Shown: piece after piece, positions 7,235 to 14,255 of the stretch
How the letters are laid out: each line of letters starts with the position of its first letter
Position numbering within the stretch: the stretch's first letter is position 1
Assembly: GCA_902798605.1 (NCBI GenBank)
Contig: CADBXH010000026.1
Coordinates: 1-28,149, forward strand
Reading direction: 5' to 3'
From: an uncultured Ruminococcus sp.
GTDB taxonomy: Bacteria > Bacillota_A > Clostridia > Oscillospirales > Acutalibacteraceae
DNA: 28,149 bases
Made by a program: the position numbers and the translations under genes
Notes under the pieces: model-generated
What the model saw: the letters and a program-made list of their open reading frames with translations, nothing else
Databases searched by the model: none
Told to the model about the DNA's origin: nothing

Positions 7235-7269
7235 TCACGAATCACTATTCTATTCAGGGAGGAAAAACG

Positions 7270-7767
7270 ATGCAAAAGAAAATCAGCAGTATCCCGTTCG
7301 CGGGAACACCTGAGCAGGAAGCAAAGCTCAAGGAAGTCATTGCAAAAAGCAAGGACGATCCGGGCGCTGTAATGCCTGTTTTGCAGGAGGCTCAGGAAAT
7401 TTACGGTTATCTGCCGATTGAGGTTCAGAAAATGGTTGCAGACGGTCTCGGCGTATCGCTTGAAGAGGTTTACGGCGTATCGACCTTCTATTCTCAGTTT
7501 GCCCTTTCACCCAAGGGCAAGTACAACATCTCTGTATGCCTCGGTACAGCCTGCTATGTAAAGGGCTCGGGCGATATCCTCAACGAGCTTACCGAACAGC
7601 TCGGGATCGGCCCCGAGGAGTGCACAGCCGACGGCAAGTTCTCGCTTACCGCGTGCCGTTGTATCGGCGCCTGCGGACTTGCGCCGGTTCTCACCGTCAA
7701 CGACGACGTTTACGGCAGACTGGTCGTCGAAGATGTAGAAACTATCCTTAAAAAGTATCAGGACTAA
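7270..7767 (+). CDS. hydC: HydC / NuoE-like [2Fe-2S] subunit of bifurcating [FeFe] hydrogenase
   Basis: A 165-residue thioredoxin-like [2Fe-2S] protein of the 24-kDa NuoE family (HydC, HndA). Cluster ligands: C90 and C95 in VCLGTACYVKG, C131 and C135 in CRCIGACG. The helical N-terminal part has the usual AVMPVLQEAQEIYGYLP. It passes electrons between the flavin subunit HydB and the hydrogenase subunit in NADH- and ferredoxin-dependent electron-bifurcating complexes in the cytoplasm. The start ATG has an excellent AGGGAGG site. The stop overlaps the next start (TAATG), so the ATPase is translationally coupled. First gene of the five-gene operon. Confidence 0.95.
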   Translation: MQKKISSIPFAGTPEQEAKLKEVIAKSKDDPGAVMPVLQEAQEIYGYLPIEVQKMVADGLGVSLEEVYGVSTFYSQFALSPKGKYNISVCLGTACYVKGSGDILNELTEQLGIGPEECTADGKFSLTACRCIGACGLAPVLTVNDDVYGRLVVEDVETILKKYQD

Positions 7768-8321
7768 TGAGAGAGTTATCCCTAAACGTAATGGACGTTG
7801 CCCAAAATTCAGTCAGGGCAGAGGCGAGCCTGATCACTATCGACGTCAGCGAGAGCGATAAAAACGACAATCTTACGATCTCTATCAGCGACAACGGCTG
7901 CGGTATGACCGAAGAACAGGTCAAGCAGACGATCGACCCGTTTTTTACCACGCGCACAACGCGCAAGGTCGGCTTGGGGGTCCCGCTCTTCAAGATGTCC
8001 GCCGAACAGACCGGCGGCAGCTTTTCGATAGAGTCAAAGGTCGGCAAGGGTACGGTCACCACGGCTTCATACGTAAAAAGCCACGTTGATATGACTCCGC
8101 TCGGAGATATAAACTCCACCGTGGAGATACTAATCAGGTGCAACCCAAACATCGACTTTGTTTTTAACCACAGCACCGACATCGGCTCGTTCACGCTCGA
8201 CACGCGCGAGCTCAGAGAAGTTCTCGGAGATGACGTAAGCCTCGACACGCCCGACGTTTTGGAGTGGATCAACGCTTTTTTGGAAGAACAAACTCAAATC
8301 ATATACGGAGGTGTAAACTAA
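7767..8321 (+). CDS. HATPase_c protein of hydrogenase operon
   Basis: A 184-residue protein with a GHKL ATPase domain. N-box: DVAQNSVRA (N14). G1: SDNGCGM (D42). G2-like: KVGLGVPLF (67-75), preceded by DPFFTTRTTR. These are histidine-kinase-like features, but there is no phospho-acceptor helix or sensor domain. The last ~80 residues form a separate small region. Genes of this type recur between the NuoE-like and NuoF-like genes of clostridial [FeFe] hydrogenase operons; their role is not established. It is not obviously a paralogue of the RsbW-like protein at 3875. Overlap with hydC by one base suggests fixed stoichiometry. A regulatory or assembly role is inference. Confidence 0.85.
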   Translation: MRELSLNVMDVAQNSVRAEASLITIDVSESDKNDNLTISISDNGCGMTEEQVKQTIDPFFTTRTTRKVGLGVPLFKMSAEQTGGSFSIESKVGKGTVTTASYVKSHVDMTPLGDINSTVEILIRCNPNIDFVFNHSTDIGSFTLDTRELREVLGDDVSLDTPDVLEWINAFLEEQTQIIYGGVN

Positions 8322-8323
8322 AA

Positions 8324-8698
8324 ATGAAATCTTTAGCTGAATTACAGGCTATCAGAGATAAGGCAAGAGCAAACGTTGCTCTCAGAAAGGAAAACCCCAA
8401 CGCCGCCAGAGTTCTGGTAGGTATGGCTACCTGCGGTATTGCCGCGGGCGCAAGACCCGTGCTCAACGCTTTTGTTGATGAGATCGCAAAGCGCGGTCTT
8501 ACCGATGATATCGTAGTTACACAGACAGGCTGTATCGGCATCTGCCAGTACGAGCCCGTTGTAGAAATCGAGATCCCGGGTGAAGAAAAGGTCACATACG
8601 TTAAGATGAGCCCCGAGCGCGTCATCAAGGTAGTAAATGACCACCTTGTTAACAAAAACGTAGTTACCGAGTTCACTATCGGAGCATACACAGATTAA
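8324..8698 (+). CDS. HndB-like thioredoxin-fold (2Fe-2S) ferredoxin
   Basis: A 124-residue protein resembling the thioredoxin-like 2Fe-2S ferredoxin of hydrogenase operons (HndB). The pattern ATCGIAAGA with C37 is followed by QTGCIGICQYEP with C70 and C74. Only three cysteines are visible, one fewer than four-cysteine members of the fold, so the fourth ligand would have to be another residue, or the cluster may be absent. It probably docks in the HydABC/HndABCD complex as an electron carrier; HndB is a subunit of the NADP-linked enzyme of Desulfovibrio fructosovorans. A strong GGAGGTG site lies 10 nt before the ATG. The longer upstream frame overlapping the ATPase is rejected. Confidence 0.88.
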   Translation: MKSLAELQAIRDKARANVALRKENPNAARVLVGMATCGIAAGARPVLNAFVDEIAKRGLTDDIVVTQTGCIGICQYEPVVEIEIPGEEKVTYVKMSPERVIKVVNDHLVNKNVVTEFTIGAYTD

Positions 8699-8708
8699 GG
8701 AGGACTAA

Positions 8709-10517
8709 ATGTATCGTTCTAATGTACTTGTTTGCGGCGGTACCGGTTGTACCTCTTCAAACAGCTTAAAAATCGTTGAAAGATTAAAGGAGCAGATCAA
8801 GGATAACGGACTCGAAAACGAGGTCAACGTTATCACAACAGGCTGCTTTGGTCTTTGCGCACTCGGTCCCATTATGGTAGTTTATCCCGAGGGCAGCTTC
8901 TATTCAATGGTAAAAGAGGAGGATATCCCCGAGATCGTCGAGGAACACCTCTTAAAAGGAAGAATAGTTACCCGTCTTCTGTATCAGGAGACCGTTGAGG
9001 AGGACAAGATCAAGTCCCTCAACAAAACCGCTTTCTACGCTAAGCAGGAGCGTGTAGCTCTGCGTAACTGCGGTGTTATCGATCCCGAAAAAATCGACGA
9101 CTACATCGCTCAGGACGGCTATGCCGCTTTGGGTAAATGTTTAACAGAAATGACTCCCGACGAGGTAATCCAGACTATCCTCGACTCGGGTCTCCGCGGA
9201 CGCGGCGGCGCGGGCTTCCCCACAGGCTTAAAGTGGAAGTTCGCGGCTGCTAACGACGCCGACCAAAAGTACGTTTGCTGTAACGCCGACGAAGGCGACC
9301 CCGGCGCGTTTATGGATCGTTCCGTTCTCGAGGGCGACCCCCACTCGCTGATCGAGGCTATGGCTATCGCAGGTTACGCTATCGGCGCTTCACAGGGTCG
9401 TGTTTATGTCCGCGCGGAGTATCCTATCGCCGTAAAGCGTCTCCAGATCGCTATCGACCAGGCTCGCGAGTATGGTCTTTTGGGCAAGGATATCTTCGGA
9501 ACAGGCTTTGACTTTGACCTCGAGCTCCGCCTCGGCGCGGGCGCGTTCGTATGCGGCGAGGAAACCGCTCTTATGACCTCTATCGAAGGCAAGCGCGGCG
9601 AGCCCAGACCCCGTCCTCCGTTCCCGGCAAAGCAGGGTCTTTATAAGAAACCCACTATCCTCAACAATGTTGAGACATACGCAAATATAGCTCAGATCAT
9701 CCTCAAGGGCGCCGATTGGTTCGCTTCAATGGGTACAGAGAAGAGCAAGGGTACAAAGGTATTCGCTCTCGGCGGCAAGATCAACCACACCGGTCTTGTT
9801 GAGATCCCCATGGGAACCACCCTGCGCGAGATCGTATTTGAGATCGGCGGCGGCATCCCCAACGGCAAAAAGTTCAAGGCTGCCCAGACAGGCGGTCCCT
9901 CCGGCGGATGTATCCCCGAGCAGCACCTCGATGTTCCTATCGACTACGACAACCTGCTCGAGATCGGCTCAATGATGGGCTCCGGCGGACTTATCGTAAT
10001 GGACGAGGACAACTGTATGGTAGATATCGCCAAGTTCTACCTCGAGTTCACCGTTGACGAGAGCTGCGGTAAATGTACTCCCTGCCGTATCGGTACAAAG
10101 AGACTCCTCGAAATGCTCGAGAAGATCACCACCGGTATGGGCAATATCGAGATGCTCGACGAGATGGAAGAGCTCTGTAACTTTATCAAGGCTAATTCGC
10201 TTTGCGGACTCGGTCAGACAGCTCCCAACCCCGTGCTCTCAACTCTGCGTTACTTCAGAGACGAGTATGAGGCTCACGTTGTAGACCACAAGTGTCCCGC
10301 GGGCGTTTGTAAGGATCTCCTTGAATACAACATCATCAAAGACAGCTGCTACGGCTGCGGTATGTGCGCCAAGAAGTGCCCGGTTGCTGCTATCTCAGTC
10401 ACCGACTACACCGCTCCCGGCAAGAAGAAACCTGCTTACGAGATCGACCACGGCAAGTGCATCAAGTGCGGCGCTTGTATGGAGACATGTAAGTTCAAGG
10501 CAATCACTAAAGGCTAA
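8709..10517 (+). CDS. hydB: HydB / NuoF-like flavin subunit of bifurcating [FeFe] hydrogenase
   Basis: A 602-residue FMN- and NADH-binding subunit (HydB, HndC). Domains in order: a thioredoxin-like [2Fe-2S] module (C9, C14, C46, C50); the NuoF core with GLRGRGGAGFPTG at 161, CNADEGDPGAFMDRS and GAGAFVCGEETAL for flavin and NADH; the SCGKCTPCR [4Fe-4S] motif starting at C453; and a C-terminal two-[4Fe-4S] ferredoxin (CYGCGMCAKKCP, CIKCGACMETC). This is the site of flavin-based electron bifurcation/confurcation, coupling NADH and reduced ferredoxin to H2 production. The length is normal and no lesion is seen. AAGGAGG lies 7 nt upstream of the ATG; hydA follows after 17 nt. The module order clearly separates it from complex I NuoF. 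Confidence 0.96.
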   Translation: MYRSNVLVCGGTGCTSSNSLKIVERLKEQIKDNGLENEVNVITTGCFGLCALGPIMVVYPEGSFYSMVKEEDIPEIVEEHLLKGRIVTRLLYQETVEEDKIKSLNKTAFYAKQERVALRNCGVIDPEKIDDYIAQDGYAALGKCLTEMTPDEVIQTILDSGLRGRGGAGFPTGLKWKFAAANDADQKYVCCNADEGDPGAFMDRSVLEGDPHSLIEAMAIAGYAIGASQGRVYVRAEYPIAVKRLQIAIDQAREYGLLGKDIFGTGFDFDLELRLGAGAFVCGEETALMTSIEGKRGEPRPRPPFPAKQGLYKKPTILNNVETYANIAQIILKGADWFASMGTEKSKGTKVFALGGKINHTGLVEIPMGTTLREIVFEIGGGIPNGKKFKAAQTGGPSGGCIPEQHLDVPIDYDNLLEIGSMMGSGGLIVMDEDNCMVDIAKFYLEFTVDESCGKCTPCRIGTKRLLEMLEKITTGMGNIEMLDEMEELCNFIKANSLCGLGQTAPNPVLSTLRYFRDEYEAHVVDHKCPAGVCKDLLEYNIIKDSCYGCGMCAKKCPVAAISVTDYTAPGKKKPAYEIDHGKCIKCGACMETCKFKAITKG

Positions 10518-10534
10518 AGAAAGGAGATTTGACT

Positions 10535-12074
10535 ATGGAAATGTTGAACATTAAAATCAACGGACGTGATTATCAGGTCGAAAAAAATACTACTATTCTT
10601 GAAGCCTGCCATAAGTTCGGAATTCATAAAGGGCGCGAGATCACTTGTTGCCGCCTGCGTTTATCCTATCGAAAAAGACGGAACAGAGATATTTACAAAT
10701 ACACCAAAGATCCGCAAATACAGAAAGACCAACCTTGAGCTTTTGCTCTCAAGTCACGACAAAAAGTGCCTTTCCTGCCCCAGAAATACAACCTGCGAGC
10801 TCCAGAAGCTCTGTATCGAGTACGGCGTATATGAGAAGCACTTCCTCGGCGGAGAGGACATCATCCATAAAGAGGATCACTCAACTCTCCACCTCGTCAG
10901 AAACGACAATAAATGTATCCTTTGCCGTCGCTGCGTAGCTGCCTGTAAGGAGCAGTACGTAGGCGTTATCGGCGCGAACAACCGCGGCTTCCACACAGAG
11001 ATCGGCTGCGCGTTCAATCAGGATCTCGGCGATGTTCCCTGCGTAAGCTGCGGACAGTGCACCGTAGTTTGTCCCACAGGCGCGCTTGTTGAGCGCGACG
11101 ATACCGACAAGGTATTCGAGGCTATCGCAGACCCGACAAAGCACGTTGTTGTCCACACCGCGCCCTCTATCCGCGCGACACTGGGCGAGTGCTTTGATAT
11201 GCCCATCGGCACAAACGTAAAGGGCAAGATGGTAACTGCTCTCAAGATGCTCGGCTTTGACAAGGTGTTCGACACCAACTTCGGCGCCGACCTCACCATT
11301 ATGGAAGAGGGCACCGAGTTTATCGAGCGCGTTACAAAGGGCGGAACCCTCCCGATGATCACCTCGTGCTCACCCGGTTGGATCAAGTTCTGCGAGCACT
11401 ACTATCCCGACCTCATCCCGCACCTCTCGACCTGTAAGTCACCCCAGCAGATGCAGGGCGCTATGATCAAGTCATACTACGCACGTGAGCTTGCTAAGAT
11501 GATCAAGACCGCGGGTATCCAGTTCACCGAGCTTGAGGACGAGGATTTCGATCCGCTGATGGCTATCGGCTCCGGCGCAGGTACTATCTTCGGCGCAACG
11601 GGCGGCGTTATGGAAGCGGCTCTCAGAACCGTTGCCGACGTGCTCACGGGCGAGGACCTCAAGCAGATCGACTACACAGAGGTTCGCGGCACCGACGATA
11701 TCAAGGAAGCTACCTACGAGATCGCAGGCAAGGAAGTCAAGGTCGCGGTTACATCCGGCCTCAAGAACGCCGCAAAGCTTCTTGATGAGATCAGAGCCGG
11801 CAAGTCACCCTACCAGTTCATCGAGATCATGTGCTGCCCCGGCGGCTGTGTAAACGGCGGCGGACAGCCCATCCAGCCCGGTCATGTAAGGAACTTTACA
11901 GACCTCAAGGCGCTCAGAGCCAAGGCTCTCTATGAGGACGACCTCAGCCTCGAGTACAGAAAGTCGCACGATAACCCCGAGATCAAGGCTATCTACGACG
12001 AGTATCTCGAAAAGCCCGGTTCACACCGCGCTCACGAGCTTCTCCACACCTCATATGTAAAAAGAGGTAAATAA
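10535..12074 (+). pseudogene. hydA: hydA, catalytic subunit of bifurcating [FeFe] hydrogenase, with two apparent deletions
   Basis: This is the catalytic subunit of the HydABC-type complex. Translation starts at ATG 10535 with AAGGAG 8 nt upstream and reads the expected NIKINGRDYQVEKNTTILEA up to KFGI at 10624. The family sequence then resumes in another frame from about 10629 (KGARSLVAACVYP). About 70 nt, of length 2 modulo 3, are missing, including three of the four [2Fe-2S] cysteines. The second frame is open to 12074. It keeps the [4Fe-4S] motifs, P1 TSCSPGW (11361-11381) and P3 MCCPGGC (11829-11849). However YYA (11475-11483) is joined directly to RELAKMI, so about 44 residues with the P2 motif (MPCxxKxxE, an H-cluster ligand) are absent, in frame. 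As written the product cannot assemble a normal H-cluster. A real pseudogene and a consensus or assembly error are both possible. The intact gene would encode about 580 residues. Confidence 0.85.
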
Positions 12075-12104
12075 TAAATCTATATTTCCCTGATAGATAA
12101 CATA

Positions 12105-12140
12105 AAACCGGTGAGTCACAGCGGCTCACCGGTTTGTTAT
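12105..12140 (+). terminator. Terminator of the hydrogenase operon
   Basis: AAACCGGTGAG (12105-12115) pairs perfectly with CTCACCGGTTT (12125-12135); the following T-stretch is short. It lies 30 nt after the hydA stop. Confidence 0.75.
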
Positions 12141-12148
12141 GTGTAAAG

Positions 12149-12226
12149 AATCAGAGCAAAACCAAGTTTCCGACTGTGCAAACCGTCGGGCATACGTCCT
12201 AAACGTGTATTGGTTTTGCCCTGATT
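12149..12226. other. Three-way-junction inverted repeat
   Basis: The outer stem AATCAGaGCAAAACCAA (12149-12165) pairs with TTGGTTTTGCcCTGATT (12210-12226), 16 of 17 positions. Between the arms are two smaller hairpins: CCGAC...GTCGG (12170-12189) and ACGT...ACGT (12194-12206). The block lies between the hydA terminator and the 3' end of the minus-strand Fic gene, so it may end Fic transcripts (the right flank has few T residues) or be a small folded element. Confidence 0.55.
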
Positions 12227-12276
12227 AAAACATTATATCATATATAGTTTTTTAATCAATAAAAGTGAAAGAAAAA

Positions 12277-12882
12277 TTACTTTTCAGAAACAAGAAAAGA
12301 AGTATATCCCTCGTAGTAATAGCTGTTGTCAATGCCTTTTATAAATATCTCTCTGTCATAGATTTTGTCTGTCAATGCGGATTTCAGCAGCACCTTGATT
12401 TCGATATCTTTTATGGGGCTTCTTTCCATAGCCAATAAATAGTCCTCTTTATCAACCTTGCTCCAATCCACCACAAAGCCAAGCTCTTTAGCTAAAATGT
12501 GATCAAGCCAAATCCTTGTGCTTCTGCCGTTTCCTTCACGGAACGGGTGGGCGATATTCATTTCGACATACTTTTCGATTATCTGCTCAAAGTTGCTTTG
12601 GGGCATTTTCTCAATGTTTTCAAGAGAATAATTCAAATACATGACCGGAGCAAAACGAAAGCTGCCCTTTGCGATATTGACCGTGCGTATCTCACCCGCA
12701 AAATCATAAATATCTTCAAAAAGAGTTTTATGGATGATCTGAAGCGTTTTGAATGATCCTGCGTCCAGCGCCTTGAGTTTGCCGGTTTCAAACAATTCGA
12801 TTGCTTTTTGCTTGCTTATTCTTTCTTCGACTTCTGCCAATTCGGCAGGATTGGTTATAGCAAATTTGTTATTTAAAGCCAT
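12277..12882 (-). CDS. Fic-domain AMPylase-like protein
   Basis: A 201-residue Fic/DOC family protein. It has the active-site motif HPFREGNGRS with catalytic H112, and an N-terminal ITNPAELAEVEERISKQKA segment typical of class I Fic proteins. The middle has the flap-like FAGEIRTVNIAKGSFRFAP. Fic enzymes transfer AMP or other phosphate-containing groups to hydroxyl side chains of target proteins, and many act as toxins. No inhibitory (S/T)xxxE(G/N) helix is obvious at either end, and no small antitoxin gene is seen next to it. Two ATGs (12888 and 12882) follow GAGGGAC; 12882 is chosen for its 8-nt spacing. It is monocistronic, with its own promoter. The motif is certain, the target unknown. 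Confidence 0.9.
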   Translation of the reverse strand: MALNNKFAITNPAELAEVEERISKQKAIELFETGKLKALDAGSFKTLQIIHKTLFEDIYDFAGEIRTVNIAKGSFRFAPVMYLNYSLENIEKMPQSNFEQIIEKYVEMNIAHPFREGNGRSTRIWLDHILAKELGFVVDWSKVDKEDYLLAMERSPIKDIEIKVLLKSALTDKIYDREIFIKGIDNSYYYEGYTSFLVSEK

Positions 12883-12934
12883 ATGCATGTCCCTCGGTGG
12901 TTGAATTAGTTTTCCTGAAATTATCACTAACTAT

Positions 12935-12963
12935 ATTATACCGCAGTTGTTTCGGTAATGCAA
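12935..12963 (-). promoter_or_regulatory. Promoter of the Fic gene
   Basis: On the minus strand: TTGCAT (12963-12958), 17 bp, TATAAT (12940-12935). It lies 53 bp upstream of the chosen start. Confidence 0.6.
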
Positions 12964-12980
12964 TCATTTAACGGTTTTTC

Positions 12981-13049
12981 AGTTTTAAATCTTCGGTTTT
13001 CAGTTAGAAAATCCTGTGAGCAGGACAGCAGGACTGAAGATTTAAAACT
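12981..13049. repeat. 14-bp AT-rich inverted repeat
   Basis: AGTTTTAAATCTTC (12981-12994) and GAAGATTTAAAACT (13036-13049) are perfect inverted copies 41 bp apart. The right arm continues into TTAAAACTTAAAATT. Similar tracts occur near 15759-15790 and 25314-25350, always in gaps between genes. Confidence 0.65.
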
Positions 13050-13072
13050 TAAAACTTAAAATTTAAAAATAC

Positions 13073-13114
13073 AAAGCAAAAATCCCGCCACTTTCGTGAC
13101 AGGATTTTTGCTTT
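13073..13114 (-). terminator. Terminator-like hairpin beside a tRNA 3'-end remnant
   Basis: AAAGCAAAAATCC (13073-13085) and GGATTTTTGCTTT (13102-13114) pair perfectly over 13 bp, with a further imperfect GC-rich stem inside. On the minus strand it immediately follows a CCGGCGCGCCA sequence identical to the 3' end of tRNA-Arg at 13452, as a tRNA terminator would. Confidence 0.7.
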
Positions 13115-13125
13115 GGCGCGCCGGA
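13114..13125 (-). other. Remnant of a tRNA 3' end (12 bp identical to tRNA-Arg 3' end with CCA)
   Basis: TGGCGCGCCGGA here is identical to 13452-13463, the CCA plus 3' acceptor strand of tRNA-Arg(ACG), 338 bp away in the same orientation. The rest of a tRNA is missing: the next bases do not continue into a T-arm. It could be the scar of a deleted tandem tRNA or an attachment-site-like duplication. Confidence 0.5.
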
Positions 13126-13413
13126 GTATATGTTAAAATGCCTACCTCGCTTTATGCGGTGTGTTTAATGTGAAAGGTTCGTAGAACGCTCTCGTTAAAA
13201 ACGTCACACTGTGACGTTTTTGCCCACGTTCGGAGCGACTTCGCGCTCCTCTCTCGGCACACTCTCCGTTTGAAACATGGTCGTTCAGCGTCGTACCTAA
13301 AGGTACTTCCTCGAACTCCCTGTTTCTGCGCTTCCTCGAACTCCCTTCATCCGCCACCGGCGGCGGTCGTTTTCGTCACCTTCGAGTCTCTTCCTCTGCG
13401 CTGCTGAGGTGAA
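13126..13413. other. Non-coding stretch of tRNA-like fragments and palindromes
   Basis: No convincing gene. It contains a 12-bp perfect palindrome around one base (AAAAACGTCACA C TGTGACGTTTTT, 13197-13221), a 16-bp direct repeat CTTCCTCGAACTCCCT at 13306-13321 and 13331-13346, and TTCGAGTCTCTTCC (13381-13394), which is the inverted copy of the tRNA-Arg T-arm at 13461-13474. A 71-codon open frame on the minus strand covers part of it but is Arg/Glu-rich and repeat-derived, so it was not called. Confidence 0.55.
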
Positions 13414-13452
13414 ATAGAAAAAGGATACCCATTTTGGGTATCCTTTTTCTAT
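13414..13452 (-). terminator. Terminator of tRNA-Arg
   Basis: A perfect 17-bp inverted repeat: ATAGAAAAAGGATACCC (13414-13430), loop ATTTT, GGGTATCCTTTTTCTAT (13436-13452). It directly follows the tRNA CCA on the minus strand and ends in CCTTTTT. Confidence 0.85.
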
Positions 13453-13528
13453 GGCGCGCCGGAAGAGACTCGAACTCCCGACCTTCTGATTCGTAGTCAG
13501 ACACTCTATCCAGCTGAGCTACCGGCGC
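13452..13528 (-). tRNA. tRNA-Arg(ACG), CCA encoded
   Basis: Minus-strand cloverleaf of 74 nt (13528-13455) plus encoded CCA (13454-13452). Acceptor stem GCGCCGG/CCGGCGC; D-arm GCTC..GAGT; anticodon stem TCTGA/TCAGA with loop CTACGAA, hence anticodon ACG; T-arm GGGAG TTCGAGT CTCTT (two wobble pairs). Anticodon ACG reads CGN arginine codons after A34 is deaminated to inosine by TadA. Confidence 0.95.
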
Positions 13529-13569
13529 ATACGATTTTTATCGCAAGTAGTATCTTAACACATATTTAC

Positions 13570-14172
13570 TCAAAATGCAAGTGTTTTTTTGATTTTGCCT
13601 GTTTGCGTGCTCGATTTTTGTGTATTGCTCCAGCTTTGGATGTATTTCAGGGCTTTTTCGTCATCCTTGGGATACTCGGCGGCAAGGTAATTCGTACCCT
13701 CGAGCGACGGCACAAGATAAACCGTGACGCTCTTTTGCTCGTTGGGATAGTAACAGTCGAGCCGCATCGCCGACATATTATTGACGCTCGACTCAAATTC
13801 TTTCTTGATATTGGTCGCGCCGTTTTGCTTGACCGTCTCCTCGATATTCTGCATAGCGTTCAGCGAAGAAATATCAGCAGAGAGCTTGTTCATAGTAAAC
13901 ACCACCGCTCCGCTCGGGTCTGCATACTGCAAATCAGCCTTTCCCTCAGCCTTTGGCAGCATTTGAAAATTGTCGGGGATGCTCATATATCCGAACTCAT
14001 CGTTCCCGATCTCCTGAGTTTTGTTGCTGTAAATGATACGGGTCACAACTTTCTTTGTGCTGTCGGGAGTGGCGCTGCTATTCGATGGATCATCACTTTT
14101 TCCGCCGATATTACAGCCGAACAGACACAGCGCGAAAACCGCGGCAAGCAGTAGGATAATAGCTCTTTTCAT
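13570..14172 (-). CDS. Predicted lipoprotein of unknown function
   Basis: A 200-residue secreted lipoprotein. The N-terminus MKRAIILLLAAVFALCLFGC has a basic start, a hydrophobic stretch and a lipobox LFGC, with the lipidated cysteine at residue 20. A Ser/Thr/Asp-rich tether (to ~40) follows, then a soluble alpha/beta domain with GYMSIPDNFQML, DPSGAVVFTMNKL and YYPNEQKSVTVYLVP. I do not recognise the family; such domains occur in many small surface proteins of clostridia. CGGGGGT precedes the ATG on the minus strand. It lies between tRNA-Arg and the CHAP gene, transcribed away from the latter. No operon partner is seen. Confidence 0.75.
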   Translation of the reverse strand: MKRAIILLLAAVFALCLFGCNIGGKSDDPSNSSATPDSTKKVVTRIIYSNKTQEIGNDEFGYMSIPDNFQMLPKAEGKADLQYADPSGAVVFTMNKLSADISSLNAMQNIEETVKQNGATNIKKEFESSVNNMSAMRLDCYYPNEQKSVTVYLVPSLEGTNYLAAEYPKDDEKALKYIQSWSNTQKSSTQTGKIKKTLAF

Positions 14173-14255
14173 TATATAAAACCCCCGAAAAAGTTATACT
14201 TTAAGACAATAATAACACGTTCAAAAAATTAATTATTCCAATTTAGAAATAAATC

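Noticed and set aside
10619..10626. EcoRI site GAATTC at the hydA deletion junction as a cloning scar
   Set aside because: A 6-bp site is expected by chance every few kb and there is no vector sequence nearby; the second lesion has no such site.
13142..13357. 71-codon minus-strand frame next to tRNA-Arg
   Set aside because: It is made of repeated, Arg/Glu-rich sequence derived from tRNA-like fragments and crosses a perfect palindrome; no ribosome site.
13114..13463. A 338-bp integrated element bounded by tRNA 3'-end att sites
   Set aside because: The direct repeat fits an att site, but the interval contains no integrase, no gene and only tRNA-like debris; kept only as a hypothesis under findings.
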